A stretch of DNA of 26,839 nucleotides from JALXCH01 sp964495805 (GTDB lineage Bacteria; Calditrichota; Calditrichia; RBG-13-44-9): positions 1 through 26,839 of the forward strand of contig CAZBWV010000102.1 of assembly GCA_964495805.1 (NCBI GenBank), written 5' to 3'. Shown in pieces: positions 8,065 through 15,862 of the stretch. The first letter of the stretch is position 1; every line of letters starts with the position of its first letter. The notes beneath the pieces are model-generated. The model saw only the letters and a list, made by a program, of their open reading frames with translations. It did no database searches and was not told where the DNA came from. The position numbers were made by a program, and so were the translations under genes.

Positions 8065-8988
8065 ATGAGTAATCAACCACGTTTTATTATTGTTGATCCC
8101 AAATCCTCACAGGTTAAACAATTTGATATTTCCCTTCCCCGAATTGTTCTTATCTCTCTGATGGTCATTTTTTTAATTGGTGTTTCATTTATTATTTCGG
8201 TTAAGTTAATTGCTCAATTCAGTCACAACTCCCGCATTGCTCAGCTGGAAAAAGAAAACTCGGTGCTGGTGCAGCGATTGAAGCAAATGAATGAAAAGAT
8301 TGTCTTTCTGCGTCAGCAGGTAAATCGCATCGAAGAGCTGGATGACAAGTTGCGGGCCAGTCTGGATGTTCCACCTATCGATGCCGATGTGCGGCAGGTG
8401 GGTATCGGTGGTTCGGAAATCACCACTCCCACCGGGGTCGATCTGACCAATCCTGCCCTGGAGTCCATGATATTAAACAATGAGACTATTCTGGACCGCC
8501 TGGATCGAGAAATCAAATTGGAGTTTGAGAGTTATAAAAAACTTCTTTCCACGCTGGAGCGGAAAGAAGATTCCCTGCGCTTTTTACCGGCGATCAAACC
8601 GGTACCCAACGGACGTTTGACCGATGGATTTGGCAAACGCCGGCATCCGATTTTTAAACGGATTATGTTCCACAAGGGAATCGATCTGGCTGCCAGCCGG
8701 GGTACTCCGGTTCTGGCTCCCGCCGATGGCTATGTCACCTTCACGGGAAGAAATGGGGGATATGGCCTGTTTGTGACCATTAATCACAAATATGGATTTG
8801 AAACCAAGTATGGGCACCTTCAGAAGATTTACGTGCGGCGCGGACAATTTGTGAAACGGGGCGATAAAATCGGCGAAGTGGGCAACACCGGCCTTTCTAC
8901 CGCACCGCATCTTCACTACGAAGTGCTCTACAAGGGCAAGAATGTCAATCCCCGCAACTACTATTTCGATGACATTCAGTTCAATTAA
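8065..8988 (+). CDS. Membrane-anchored M23 (LytM/NlpD-type) metallopeptidase
   Basis: 307 residues from ATG 8065, preceded by AAAGGA/AAAAGG purine runs (8048-8061); an in-frame GTG at 8035 would only add ten polar residues. The order is: short cytoplasmic N-terminus, one transmembrane helix (about 26-47), coiled coil (about 52-95), a linker, then the M23 domain from about 180. Zinc ligands are present: H203 and D207 in HKGID, and H284 in HLHYEV (H282 is the other motif His). With all motif residues intact it can be a real peptidoglycan endopeptidase, cutting cross-link peptides in the periplasm during growth or division. The N-terminal helix plus coiled coil is the usual architecture for division-linked M23 enzymes. 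Its own promoter region lies upstream and a Fur-family gene follows after 66 nt. Confidence 0.9.
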   Translation: MSNQPRFIIVDPKSSQVKQFDISLPRIVLISLMVIFLIGVSFIISVKLIAQFSHNSRIAQLEKENSVLVQRLKQMNEKIVFLRQQVNRIEELDDKLRASLDVPPIDADVRQVGIGGSEITTPTGVDLTNPALESMILNNETILDRLDREIKLEFESYKKLLSTLERKEDSLRFLPAIKPVPNGRLTDGFGKRRHPIFKRIMFHKGIDLAASRGTPVLAPADGYVTFTGRNGGYGLFVTINHKYGFETKYGHLQKIYVRRGQFVKRGDKIGEVGNTGLSTAPHLHYEVLYKGKNVNPRNYYFDDIQFN

Positions 8989-9054
8989 TCAACTGTCTCT
9001 TTCGCCGAACGGGGAATTTGTCTCGAATGAAAATATGAGATTGAGTCACATTTT

Positions 9055-9504
9055 ATGCACGATCTATCCTCAGCCCTGCAAAAGTTAAGAGAATATTTAA
9101 AAGAAAATAATCTGCGCTTCACCACCGAGCGGGTGACCATCCTGGAAGAAATTTTTAATTTCCCCTCCCATTTCGATGCCGAAGAACTGTTCATTCACAT
9201 TCGCAAAAAACACAATCACATCTCTCGTGCAACCATTTACCGAACTCTGGAGTTGTTCAATAAAATTGGCATTGTGAAAAAGGAAAACCTGGGGAAAGAC
9301 TACGCCAGTTACGAACTGGCGCTGGATCGTCCCCATCACGACCATATGATTTGTGTGGTGTGTGGCAAAGTGATTGAGTTTGTGGACCCGGTGATTGAGA
9401 AACGCCAGCGGGAAATTTGTGAAAAGTACGGCATGGAAATGATTAGTCACCAGTTGCAAATTTACGGCCGTTGCAAAGAGCACGATCAGAACACTTCGCA
9501 GTAA
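9055..9504 (+). CDS. Fur-family metal- or peroxide-responsive transcriptional regulator
   Basis: 149 residues. The N-terminal winged helix includes LRFTTERVTILEEIF and the recognition helix RATIYRTLELF (58-68). The dimer and metal domain has HHDHM (94-98) and a CxxCG structural zinc pair (C100, C103); a further Cys (C140 in GRCKEHD) stands where many PerR and Zur members have a second CxxC. A single C-terminal Cys is the arrangement of Fur itself, so the subtype cannot be settled. It would repress iron, zinc or peroxide genes when metal-loaded. No clear Shine-Dalgarno precedes ATG 9055; the start is chosen by family length. The GAATGATTC palindrome at 7890-7898 upstream of the M23 gene is a possible self or neighbour operator, but weakly supported. 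Confidence 0.85.
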   Translation: MHDLSSALQKLREYLKENNLRFTTERVTILEEIFNFPSHFDAEELFIHIRKKHNHISRATIYRTLELFNKIGIVKKENLGKDYASYELALDRPHHDHMICVVCGKVIEFVDPVIEKRQREICEKYGMEMISHQLQIYGRCKEHDQNTSQ

Positions 9505-9614
9505 TCCTCCCAAACCATCCTGCCGGTAAACTTATTCTCTCTGTTTAAATAAATCGTTTTTGAACCGGTTGAGAACATATTCCTTGTTCGGAAAAAGGGG
9601 AGCTTTTTTTCATA

Positions 9615-9682
9615 TTGTTTTTACCGGGCTATTTATTTATTTTAGCACGGCATCCGATGAGAGAATGCCGCTTTTCTTTTTC
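9615..9682 (+). promoter_or_regulatory. Candidate promoter and hairpin at the head of the gatC-kdsB-pyrG operon
   Basis: TTGTTT (9615-9620), 17 bp, TATTTT (9638-9643) is a weak sigma70-like pair. Right behind it, CGGCAT (9648-9653) and ATGCCG (9665-9670) pair across an 11-nt loop and are followed by CTTTTCTTTTT. The hairpin could end transcription from the Fur gene, or sit at the 5' end of the operon mRNA and attenuate it. Neither reading is secure. Confidence 0.3.
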
Positions 9683-9702
9683 AGGTAAAACGTGTGAATG
9701 GT

Positions 9703-9993
9703 ATGAGAATTTCTCTGAAAGAGGTGGAACGCCTGGCCCGACTGGCAAAGCTGGAATTTCCGCAAGCGGAAAAGGAACAGATTGCTCGCGACCTGGAGCA
9801 GATACTGGATTATATTCATCAATTAGAGGAAGTAGATACCCGTGGGGTAGAACCGGATCAGCATGCCTCGGGTATTTTCGGAGCGTTACGACCGGACCGG
9901 CAGGAAGCATCGCTGGATTCCGCGGAAGTGCTCGGGAACGCTCCGGATCGTCAGGGACAATTTTTCAGGGTACCGAAGGTGATTCGTTCATGA
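9703..9993 (+). CDS. gatC: Aspartyl/glutamyl-tRNA amidotransferase subunit C
   Basis: 96 residues, the usual size. The N-terminus MRISLKEVERLARLAKLEF matches the family pattern, with EQILDYIHQLEEVDT and VEP in the middle and a C-terminal Phe-Phe-Arg-Val-Pro-Lys-Val (FFRVPKV) motif that is nearly invariant in GatC. The ATG at 9703 is preferred by alignment to the family; GTG 9694 in frame sits closer to the purines CAGG (9682-9685) and is possible. GatC is the small belt subunit that stabilises GatA-GatB, which converts misacylated Glu-tRNA(Gln) or Asp-tRNA(Asn). gatA and gatB are not in the window. The stop overlaps the kdsB start by four bases (ATGA, 9990-9993), so the two are coupled. Confidence 0.9.
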   Translation: MRISLKEVERLARLAKLEFPQAEKEQIARDLEQILDYIHQLEEVDTRGVEPDQHASGIFGALRPDRQEASLDSAEVLGNAPDRQGQFFRVPKVIRS

Positions 9994-10736
9994 AAAATGT
10001 TGTGATTATCATTCCGGCACGCTATGCTTCCTCGCGCCTGCCCGGTAAGCCACTCATCTCCATTGCCGGTGTGCCGCTCATCGTCCGGGTGTATCAGCGG
10101 GCACGGCAAATCCGAAAAGCGACAGAGGTGCTTGTGGCAACTGATGACGAACGGATCGCTGAGGTGGTACGGCAGCATGGTGGGCAGGCGGTGCAGACGC
10201 CGGAAGATTTACCCAGCGGAACCGATCGGGTGGGCTGGGTCGCGCGGAAGATGGAAAGCGAAATTGTGGTCAACTTGCAGGGGGATGAACCGGTCGTGGA
10301 TGTGCAGGCCATCGACGAAGCCATTGAATATATGCTCAAACATCCGGATACACCGGTGGCGACACTGGGATTTCCGCTCCGGGATAAAACCCTCTGGCGA
10401 GATGAACATGTGGTAAAGGTGTTAACCAACCAAGACCATCAGGCGCTCTATTTCTCCCGTTCTCCCATACCGTTTTTCCGGGATGAACCGTTTCGCCCGG
10501 TGCCGGTTCTGTTCCAGCATCTGGGTGTCTATCTCTTCCGACGAGATTTTCTGTTAAACTATTTGGAGTGGGAACCTTCTCCGCTGGAGCAAGCGGAGAA
10601 GTTAGAACAACTCAGAATTTTACATCATGGATATCCCATTCGGGTGTTTCCTGCCGCTTATCCCTCCGTGGGGGTGGATACTATAGACGATGTACGGAAA
10701 GTGGAACAACTTTTAGAAAGGGAGCAATTTGAGTAA
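9990..10736 (+). CDS. kdsB: CMP-Kdo synthetase (3-deoxy-manno-octulosonate cytidylyltransferase)
   Basis: 248 residues, standard for KdsB. Seen motifs: IIPARYASSRLPGKPL at the N-terminus (nucleotide-binding loop), TDDERI, PSGTDR, the metal-binding NLQGDEP near residue 100, and HLGVYLFRRDFL, which is characteristic of this enzyme. It activates Kdo with CTP to CMP-Kdo in the cytoplasm, the donor for the LPS inner core. The frame is open upstream to 9615, but that region is covered by gatC in another frame and has no family homology, so ATG 9990 is the start. It overlaps pyrG by 8 nt. Confidence 0.95.
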   Translation: MKNVVIIIPARYASSRLPGKPLISIAGVPLIVRVYQRARQIRKATEVLVATDDERIAEVVRQHGGQAVQTPEDLPSGTDRVGWVARKMESEIVVNLQGDEPVVDVQAIDEAIEYMLKHPDTPVATLGFPLRDKTLWRDEHVVKVLTNQDHQALYFSRSPIPFFRDEPFRPVPVLFQHLGVYLFRRDFLLNYLEWEPSPLEQAEKLEQLRILHHGYPIRVFPAAYPSVGVDTIDDVRKVEQLLEREQFE

Positions 10737-12360
10737 GCGTATTCTCAGAAATACCAAATTTATCTTTGTGACCGGTGGGGTGGTTTCTTCGCTGGGGAAA
10801 GGAATTGCCTGTGCCTCCCTGGGCTATTTGCTGAAAGCCCGTGGGCTGAAGGTGACCATTATGAAGATGGACCCATATATCAATGTGGATCCGGGTACCA
10901 TGAGCCCGTACCAGCATGGTGAGGTGTATGTGACCGAGGATGGTGCGGAAACCGATCTGGACCTGGGACACTACGAGCGGTTTATTGACGAAAATATGTC
11001 CCGCATGAACAATGTGACCACCGGTCAGGTGTACAACACGGTGATTTCCAAGGAACGTCGTGGCGATTATCTGGGTGCCACCGTACAGGTTATTCCCCAC
11101 ATCACAGACGAGATTAAGCAGCGCATCCTTTCGCTGGCCGAAACCACCGGTGCGCAGGTGGTGATTGTGGAAGTGGGCGGTACGGTGGGCGACATCGAAA
11201 GTCTGCCGTTTCTGGAGGCAATTCGCCAGTTCTGTCTGGAAGTAGGTCCGGACAATGCCCTCACCATGCACCTGACCCTGGTGCCATACATTGCCACGGC
11301 AGGCGAATCGAAAACCAAACCCACCCAGCACAGTGTGATGCGGCTGCGCGAAATCGGAATCCAGCCGGATTTTTTAATTTGCCGCTCCGATCGGCACCTG
11401 GTAAAATCCATCAAAGAAAAAATTGCTTTATTCTGTAATGTACGAGTGGAACGGGTAATTGAAGCCATCGACGTTTCTACGATTTACGAAGTACCGTTGC
11501 GCTTTGCTGACCAGGGACTGGACAATCTGGTAGCAGAAAGGTTAAAGCTCGACACTCCGCCTCCCCGGCTGGAATCTCTAAAAAAGATTGTGGAAAAAAT
11601 CAAAAAACCAGCGCATAAAGTGACCATTGCCATCTGTGGCAAATATGTGAAATTGAAAGATGCTTACAAAAGTATCACCGAAGCGTTTGTACACGCAGGG
11701 GTGGTTAACAATGCCCGGGTGAATCTGAAGTGGGTGGATTCAGAAGATGTGGAAAAAGATGGCCCGGAGAAATATTTTTCCGATGTGTGCGGTATTCTGA
11801 TTCCCGGTGGTTTTGGCGATCGGGGAATTGAAGGGAAACTCACCGCAATTCGCTATGCTCGGGAAAACAATATTCCCTTTTTTGGCATTTGCCTGGGGTT
11901 GCAGTGCGCGGTGATCGAATTTGCCCGCAATGTATGCCACCTAAAAGATGCCAACAGCCTGGAGTTCGATCCCCACACACCTCATCCGGTTATTCATATT
12001 ATGGAGGATCAGAAAAGCATTCAGCAGATGGGGGGAACCATGCGGCTGGGAGCGTATCCCTGTGTGATTACCGAAGGAACCCGGGCGCATAAAATCTACG
12101 GGAAGATTTTTATCAGTGAGCGGCACAGACACCGTTACGAAGTGAACAATGAGTATCGCCGGATATTGCAGGAGAAAGGCATGGTGCTTAGCGGCCTTTC
12201 GCCGGATGGCAATCTGGTGGAAATGATAGAATTGAAGGAGCATCCCTATTTTGTGGGCTGCCAGTTCCATCCGGAGTTAAAGAGCCGCATCGATAAACCG
12301 CACCCTTTGTTCGTCAGTTTTGTGAAAGCCGCGATGGAAAATTGTGCAAAAACGAAATAA
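10729..12360 (+). CDS. pyrG: CTP synthase
   Basis: 543 residues, full length. The N-terminal amidoligase part has FIFVTGGVVSSLGKG and MKMDPYINVDPGTMSP; the C-terminal class I glutamine amidotransferase has the nucleophile C388 in GICLGLQ and H514/E516 in FHPELKS. It makes CTP from UTP, ATP and glutamine. The start is TTG 10729, eight bases inside kdsB, because AAAGGGAG (10717-10724) lies at a good distance and MSKRILRNTKF leads directly into the conserved core; no ATG or GTG fits. The coupling to kdsB is functionally sensible, since KdsB consumes CTP. Confidence 0.97.
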   Translation: MSKRILRNTKFIFVTGGVVSSLGKGIACASLGYLLKARGLKVTIMKMDPYINVDPGTMSPYQHGEVYVTEDGAETDLDLGHYERFIDENMSRMNNVTTGQVYNTVISKERRGDYLGATVQVIPHITDEIKQRILSLAETTGAQVVIVEVGGTVGDIESLPFLEAIRQFCLEVGPDNALTMHLTLVPYIATAGESKTKPTQHSVMRLREIGIQPDFLICRSDRHLVKSIKEKIALFCNVRVERVIEAIDVSTIYEVPLRFADQGLDNLVAERLKLDTPPPRLESLKKIVEKIKKPAHKVTIAICGKYVKLKDAYKSITEAFVHAGVVNNARVNLKWVDSEDVEKDGPEKYFSDVCGILIPGGFGDRGIEGKLTAIRYARENNIPFFGICLGLQCAVIEFARNVCHLKDANSLEFDPHTPHPVIHIMEDQKSIQQMGGTMRLGAYPCVITEGTRAHKIYGKIFISERHRHRYEVNNEYRRILQEKGMVLSGLSPDGNLVEMIELKEHPYFVGCQFHPELKSRIDKPHPLFVSFVKAAMENCAKTK

Positions 12361-12373
12361 GGAAGGATTCCGA

Positions 12374-12748
12374 ATGGCTGTGTACAGGGTGAAGAATTTT
12401 GACGAAATCGATTTTGTTTCAGTGGACCCTACCCAGGATGAATTTGAACTGGAAAACGGGCGGGTTTACCGCTTCAGCGATCACATCTGTCACAACTGCT
12501 GGTCGGGTGGTACGGTGCTGGAAACGGCGGAGGGAGAGAAGGATTACTACTGCCTGCTGTGCGAAAACCATCTGACCTGGCGTAAATTTACCAACGATTT
12601 TTTGCCTCCCACCGGGGATGTGCTGGACTTTTTGCTTCCTGTGGAATGGGGAGAGGCGGAATTGCAGGAATGGTGGGAAGAGTACAAAATTAAGCGTCTG
12701 GCTGAGGAAGAAGTAAAAAATCGGATTCTGGAGGCGGGAAAAGAATAG
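12374..12748 (+). CDS. Small zinc-ribbon-like protein of unknown function
   Basis: 124 residues from ATG 12374 with a strong site GGAAGG (12361-12366) 7 nt ahead. Two CxxC knuckles are visible, C39-HN-C42 and C60-LL-C63, 17 residues apart, within a beta-rich segment (VYRFSDHICHNCWSGG then DYYCLLCENHLTW). Together they would bind one zinc ion as a rubredoxin- or zinc-ribbon-type fold. The remaining sequence is acidic and ends in a charged helix (EAELQEWWEEYKIKRLAEEEV). It has no signal peptide, so it is cytoplasmic. It lies 13 nt behind pyrG and 14 nt before kdsA, clearly in the operon. I do not recognise the family. A role in Kdo or LPS synthesis is only suggested by position. Confidence 0.75.
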   Translation: MAVYRVKNFDEIDFVSVDPTQDEFELENGRVYRFSDHICHNCWSGGTVLETAEGEKDYYCLLCENHLTWRKFTNDFLPPTGDVLDFLLPVEWGEAELQEWWEEYKIKRLAEEEVKNRILEAGKE

Positions 12749-12762
12749 CAGACGGAGAAACC

Positions 12763-13599
12763 ATGGTTGAGCTGGAACAGTTGAAAATCGGGCCGAATCA
12801 GCCCCTCACCATAATTGCTGGTCCCTGTGTGGTGGAGAACGAAACACTGGTGCTCAGTACCGCGGAAGCCATTCGTGAGGCGACCCGGGAGTTACCGGTG
12901 CAGATCATTTTTAAATCCTCTTACCGCAAAGCAAACCGCACTGCGCTGAGCGGATTTACCGGATTGGATTTTACCGAAGCGCTGGCCATTCTGGAAAAGG
13001 TGAAAAAAGAAGTGGGGCTGCCGATACTCACCGATGTGCATACCGAGTTAGAAGCTCCTGTGGTGGCAGAAGTGGCTGATGTGCTGCAAATTCCCGCTTT
13101 TCTCTCGCGTCAAACCGATTTGCTGCTGGCTGCAGGGCGTACCGGTCGGGTGGTAAATATTAAAAAAGGCCAGTTTATGGCGCCCGAGGATATGGAAAAA
13201 GCTGCCGAAAAAGTGGCCAGTACCGGTAACCGAAAAATTCTTCTGACCGAACGGGGAACCACTTTTGGTTACCGCAATCTGGTGGTGGATATGCGTAGTC
13301 TGGTAATTATGAACCGCACCGGTTACCCGGTGGTGTACGATGCGACCCACAGTGTGCAGCGTCCCGGCGGATTGGGTAATGCCAGCGGGGGGAATCCGGA
13401 GTTTATTTTACCTCTGGCGCGTGCGGCGCTGGCTACCGGTGCAATCAGTGCCATATTCATGGAAGTGCATCCTGATCCTCCCCGTGCGCTCAGCGATGCG
13501 GCTTCTCAATTACCGCTGAAAAACTTCCCGGAGGTGGTGGATCAACTGGTTCGGCTTTACCAGTTTGTCCGGCAATTGTCCCCGCAAACAACTTTGTAA
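12763..13599 (+). CDS. kdsA: 3-deoxy-8-phosphooctulonate synthase (Kdo-8-P synthase), metal-dependent class
   Basis: 278 residues. Motifs: IIAGPCVVEN, FKSSYRKANRTALSGFTG, LTDVHTE, VNIKKGQFMAPEDM, LTERGTTFGYRNLVVDMRSL and YDATHSVQRPGG. It condenses phosphoenolpyruvate with arabinose-5-phosphate. C22 stands where metal-independent enzymes such as E. coli KdsA have Asn, and H196, E234 and D245 fall at spacings close to the Aquifex aeolicus metal ligands (C11, H185, E222, D233), so this is the metal-requiring class. GGAG stands before ATG 12763. It is followed by kdsC after 14 nt. Confidence 0.96.
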   Translation: MVELEQLKIGPNQPLTIIAGPCVVENETLVLSTAEAIREATRELPVQIIFKSSYRKANRTALSGFTGLDFTEALAILEKVKKEVGLPILTDVHTELEAPVVAEVADVLQIPAFLSRQTDLLLAAGRTGRVVNIKKGQFMAPEDMEKAAEKVASTGNRKILLTERGTTFGYRNLVVDMRSLVIMNRTGYPVVYDATHSVQRPGGLGNASGGNPEFILPLARAALATGAISAIFMEVHPDPPRALSDAASQLPLKNFPEVVDQLVRLYQFVRQLSPQTTL

Positions 13600-13613
13600 A
13601 TAGGGAGTTTTGA

Positions 13614-14162
13614 ATGATTAAAGATGGGCGAATCAGTCGTGATATTCTCAATCGAGCCGGTCAGGTGAAGGTGATTTTGATGGATGTGGATGGTGTGTTG
13701 ACCAGCGGGATGATTGTGTACGATAGCAACGGGGTGGAAATCAAACATTTTAACGCTCACGATGGTTTGGCGTTTAAACTGGCCCGGGCTGCGGGACTTC
13801 GAACCGGATTTATCTCTGCGCGGGAGAGTGGTACCATCCATCGCCGGGCGAAGGAATTAGGGGTGGATTTTCTCCATCTGGGTTCCTATAAAAAATTCGA
13901 TGCTTATCAACGGTTAAAAGAATCGCTGAAACTTCAGGATGAGCACTTCTGTTTTATCGGTGACGATTTGCCGGATATTCCGGTGCTTCGTCGGGTGGGT
14001 TTTGCCGTGGCAGTGCGCAACGCCACTGACCTGGTTAAAGAAAAAGTGCATTATATTACTCAAAGGGAAGGGGGAAACGGAGCGGTGCGTGAGGTGGTGG
14101 AATTGATTCTGGATGCACAGGGGTTACTGGAAAAGGCAGTGGAGAAAATTTTAAACGAGTGA
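13614..14162 (+). CDS. kdsC: 3-deoxy-manno-octulosonate-8-phosphate phosphatase (HAD family)
   Basis: 182 residues, the normal size for this capless HAD enzyme, which works as a tetramer. Seen: the nucleophile motif ILMDVDGVLTSG (D24, D26), FNAHDGLAFKL, FISARES in place of the usual SGRxS, the lysine-bearing SYKKFDAY and the metal motif IGDDLPDIPVL (D117, D118). It hydrolyses Kdo-8-phosphate to Kdo. GGGAG precedes the ATG. Its stop overlaps the GTG start of kdsD (14159-14162). Confidence 0.95.
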   Translation: MIKDGRISRDILNRAGQVKVILMDVDGVLTSGMIVYDSNGVEIKHFNAHDGLAFKLARAAGLRTGFISARESGTIHRRAKELGVDFLHLGSYKKFDAYQRLKESLKLQDEHFCFIGDDLPDIPVLRRVGFAVAVRNATDLVKEKVHYITQREGGNGAVREVVELILDAQGLLEKAVEKILNE

Positions 14163-15190
14163 ATGGCGTGAAAACTCAGCCAGAAAAGTCTTCGAAGGGC
14201 GGAAACAACCAGCGTTCCTGGAATTCCCGGGACGATGCGCTAACCATAGCTCGCCGGGTGGTGGAGCAGGAGATTCGGGCTCTGCACCAGTTAAACGAAA
14301 TGCTGGACGAAAGCTTCAATCGCGCGGTGGAACTGATTCTCGCCCGCAAAGGACGGGTGATTGTGACCGGTCTGGGGAAATCCGGTGCCATTGGACGCAA
14401 AATTGCTGCCACGCTGGCTTCCACCGGAACGGCATCCTATTTCCTTCATGCTTCCGAAGGGGTTCATGGCGATCTGGGAATTGTACACAAGGACGATGTG
14501 GTCATCTGCCTGTCCAAAAGCGGGAACACCGAAGAATTAAATTATTTAATCCCGGTGTTTCGGAAGTTAGGTGTTCCCATCATCTCCATTACTTCCAACC
14601 CGGATTCGGTGCTGGCACGCCACAGTGATGTGGTGTTGAATTTAGGTGTAAAAGAGGAAGCCTGTCCGCACGACCTGGCGCCCACCTCCAGTACCACAGC
14701 CATGGTTGTACTGGGCGATGCGCTGGCCATTGCCTTGCTGGAAAAACGGCATTTCACCCGCGAAGATTTTGCCTTTTTGCATCCTGCCGGTGCGCTGGGC
14801 AAACGGCTGATCACCCGGGTGGATGATTTGATGGAAACCGGAGATCGCGTTCCTTACGTTCCGGTGGATGCAACCATGAAGGAAGCCGTGCTGGAAATGG
14901 CCTCCAAGCGAGGTATTTGCATGATTGTGAACGAAGCCATGCACATCCTGGGTGTTATTACCACCGGTGACCTGAACCGTCTGGTGGAACGCACCGAACA
15001 GTTTTTCCACATCCCAGTAACTGAGGTGATGAATCCCCATCCCAAAATCATTCGCTCCAATACCCTGGCATATACCGCCTATAAGAAAATGGAAGAATAT
15101 CGAATCATTGCCATGCCGGTGATTGATGAGCAGGAGCGATTGATTGGTGTGATTCATCTGCACGATATCATGCGTGCGGGAATTTTTTAA
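14159..15190 (+). CDS. kdsD: Arabinose-5-phosphate isomerase (SIS domain plus two CBS domains)
   Basis: 343 residues from GTG 14159, which overlaps the kdsC stop by four bases; GTG 14168 is the only near alternative. The SIS domain has VIVTGLGKSGAIGRKIAATLASTGT, HGDLGIV, ICLSKSGNTEELN and CPHDLAPTSSTTAMVVLGDALAIAL. Two CBS modules follow from about residue 220. It converts ribulose-5-phosphate to arabinose-5-phosphate, the first committed step to Kdo. It starts with about 20 polar residues that E. coli KdsD lacks and that look disordered. CBS domains suggest ligand control. The kdsD-kdsC pair supplies substrate to and removes product from KdsA. Confidence 0.95.
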   Translation: MNGVKTQPEKSSKGGNNQRSWNSRDDALTIARRVVEQEIRALHQLNEMLDESFNRAVELILARKGRVIVTGLGKSGAIGRKIAATLASTGTASYFLHASEGVHGDLGIVHKDDVVICLSKSGNTEELNYLIPVFRKLGVPIISITSNPDSVLARHSDVVLNLGVKEEACPHDLAPTSSTTAMVVLGDALAIALLEKRHFTREDFAFLHPAGALGKRLITRVDDLMETGDRVPYVPVDATMKEAVLEMASKRGICMIVNEAMHILGVITTGDLNRLVERTEQFFHIPVTEVMNPHPKIIRSNTLAYTAYKKMEEYRIIAMPVIDEQERLIGVIHLHDIMRAGIF

Positions 15191-15289
15191 CCGATTCCGA
15201 ATTCCTGTCCCTTTTTTGTCCAGCAAGAAACTTTTTACCACCCGGCAGGGTTTACCGTTCGATGAAAATATTAAATGGGTTAATGCACC

Positions 15290-15862
15290 ATGCATAAACT
15301 TTTGTGGTTGGTTCTGGGAATTGGCATCTGGGTGGTGAGCAGTGTGTGGATCCACGGTTGTACCCGCATTGAAGAAGACCAGGTACCTTCCGAAAGCAAA
15401 AAGCAGCTTTTTCCTGACCAGGAAAGCTGGAAGTCCACTTTAACCATTACCCGCGAGGGACGACGGGTGGCAGAAGTTTGGGCAGGTTACATTGCCATCT
15501 ACAACCAGACCCGAAAGGCAATTTTGCGGGACAGCATCCACGTGGACTTTTATGATCGGGAGGGCAAGCATAATTCCACTCTGACAGCCGATAGCGGTGT
15601 GGTGTATCGGAGCACCAATGATCTGGAAGCCATGGGACACGTGGTGGTGGTTTCCGATAGCGGAATTGTTCTGAAGACCGAACGCTTGCGCTGGGACAAT
15701 GAGAAACAGAAAATTGTTAGCGAAGTACCGGTAACATTTACCACTGCGCAGGATACTATTGTGGGCGATGCGTTTATTTCCGATCCCGATTTGAAGAATT
15801 ACGAAATCAAAAATGCCCGGGGATTTTCCCGACGAAAAATACCGCTAAAGAAAATTCCCTGA
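15290..15862 (+). CDS. lptC: LPS export ABC transporter periplasmic protein LptC
   Basis: 190 residues. A hydrophobic N-terminal helix (about residues 4-21) ends in IHGC; Cys with Gly before it could be lipidated, although His at -2 is unusual, so either a lipoprotein or a plain membrane anchor is possible. The rest is a beta-jellyroll of the YrbK/LptC kind: TREGRRVAEVWAGYIAIY, STLTADSGVVYRSTNDLEAMGHVVVVSDSG, LRWDNEKQKI. It bridges LptB2FG in the inner membrane to LptA and passes LPS on. It lies 99 nt behind kdsD. No strong ribosome site precedes ATG 15290; the start is set by the hydrophobic helix. A 532-bp gap follows before lptA. Confidence 0.88.
   Translation: MHKLLWLVLGIGIWVVSSVWIHGCTRIEEDQVPSESKKQLFPDQESWKSTLTITREGRRVAEVWAGYIAIYNQTRKAILRDSIHVDFYDREGKHNSTLTADSGVVYRSTNDLEAMGHVVVVSDSGIVLKTERLRWDNEKQKIVSEVPVTFTTAQDTIVGDAFISDPDLKNYEIKNARGFSRRKIPLKKIP

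Noticed and set aside
9615..9989. In-frame N-terminal extension of kdsB
   Set aside because: It overlaps gatC in another frame, is Gly/Ser/Arg-rich shadow sequence, and KdsB homology begins exactly at ATG 9990.
10681..11331. 216-codon antisense frame opposite kdsB/pyrG
   Set aside because: Fully explained as the reverse reading of pyrG; no motif or start signal.
15262..15297. 12-codon leader peptide frame before lptC
   Set aside because: Overlaps the lptC start out of frame, with no regulatory codon run or hairpins; likely chance.
14642..15355. Long antisense open frame (237 codons) opposite kdsD and the lptC start
   Set aside because: It mirrors a strongly conserved gene, has no ribosome site, and its translation is low-complexity (His/Gln/Gly-rich) as expected for a shadow frame.
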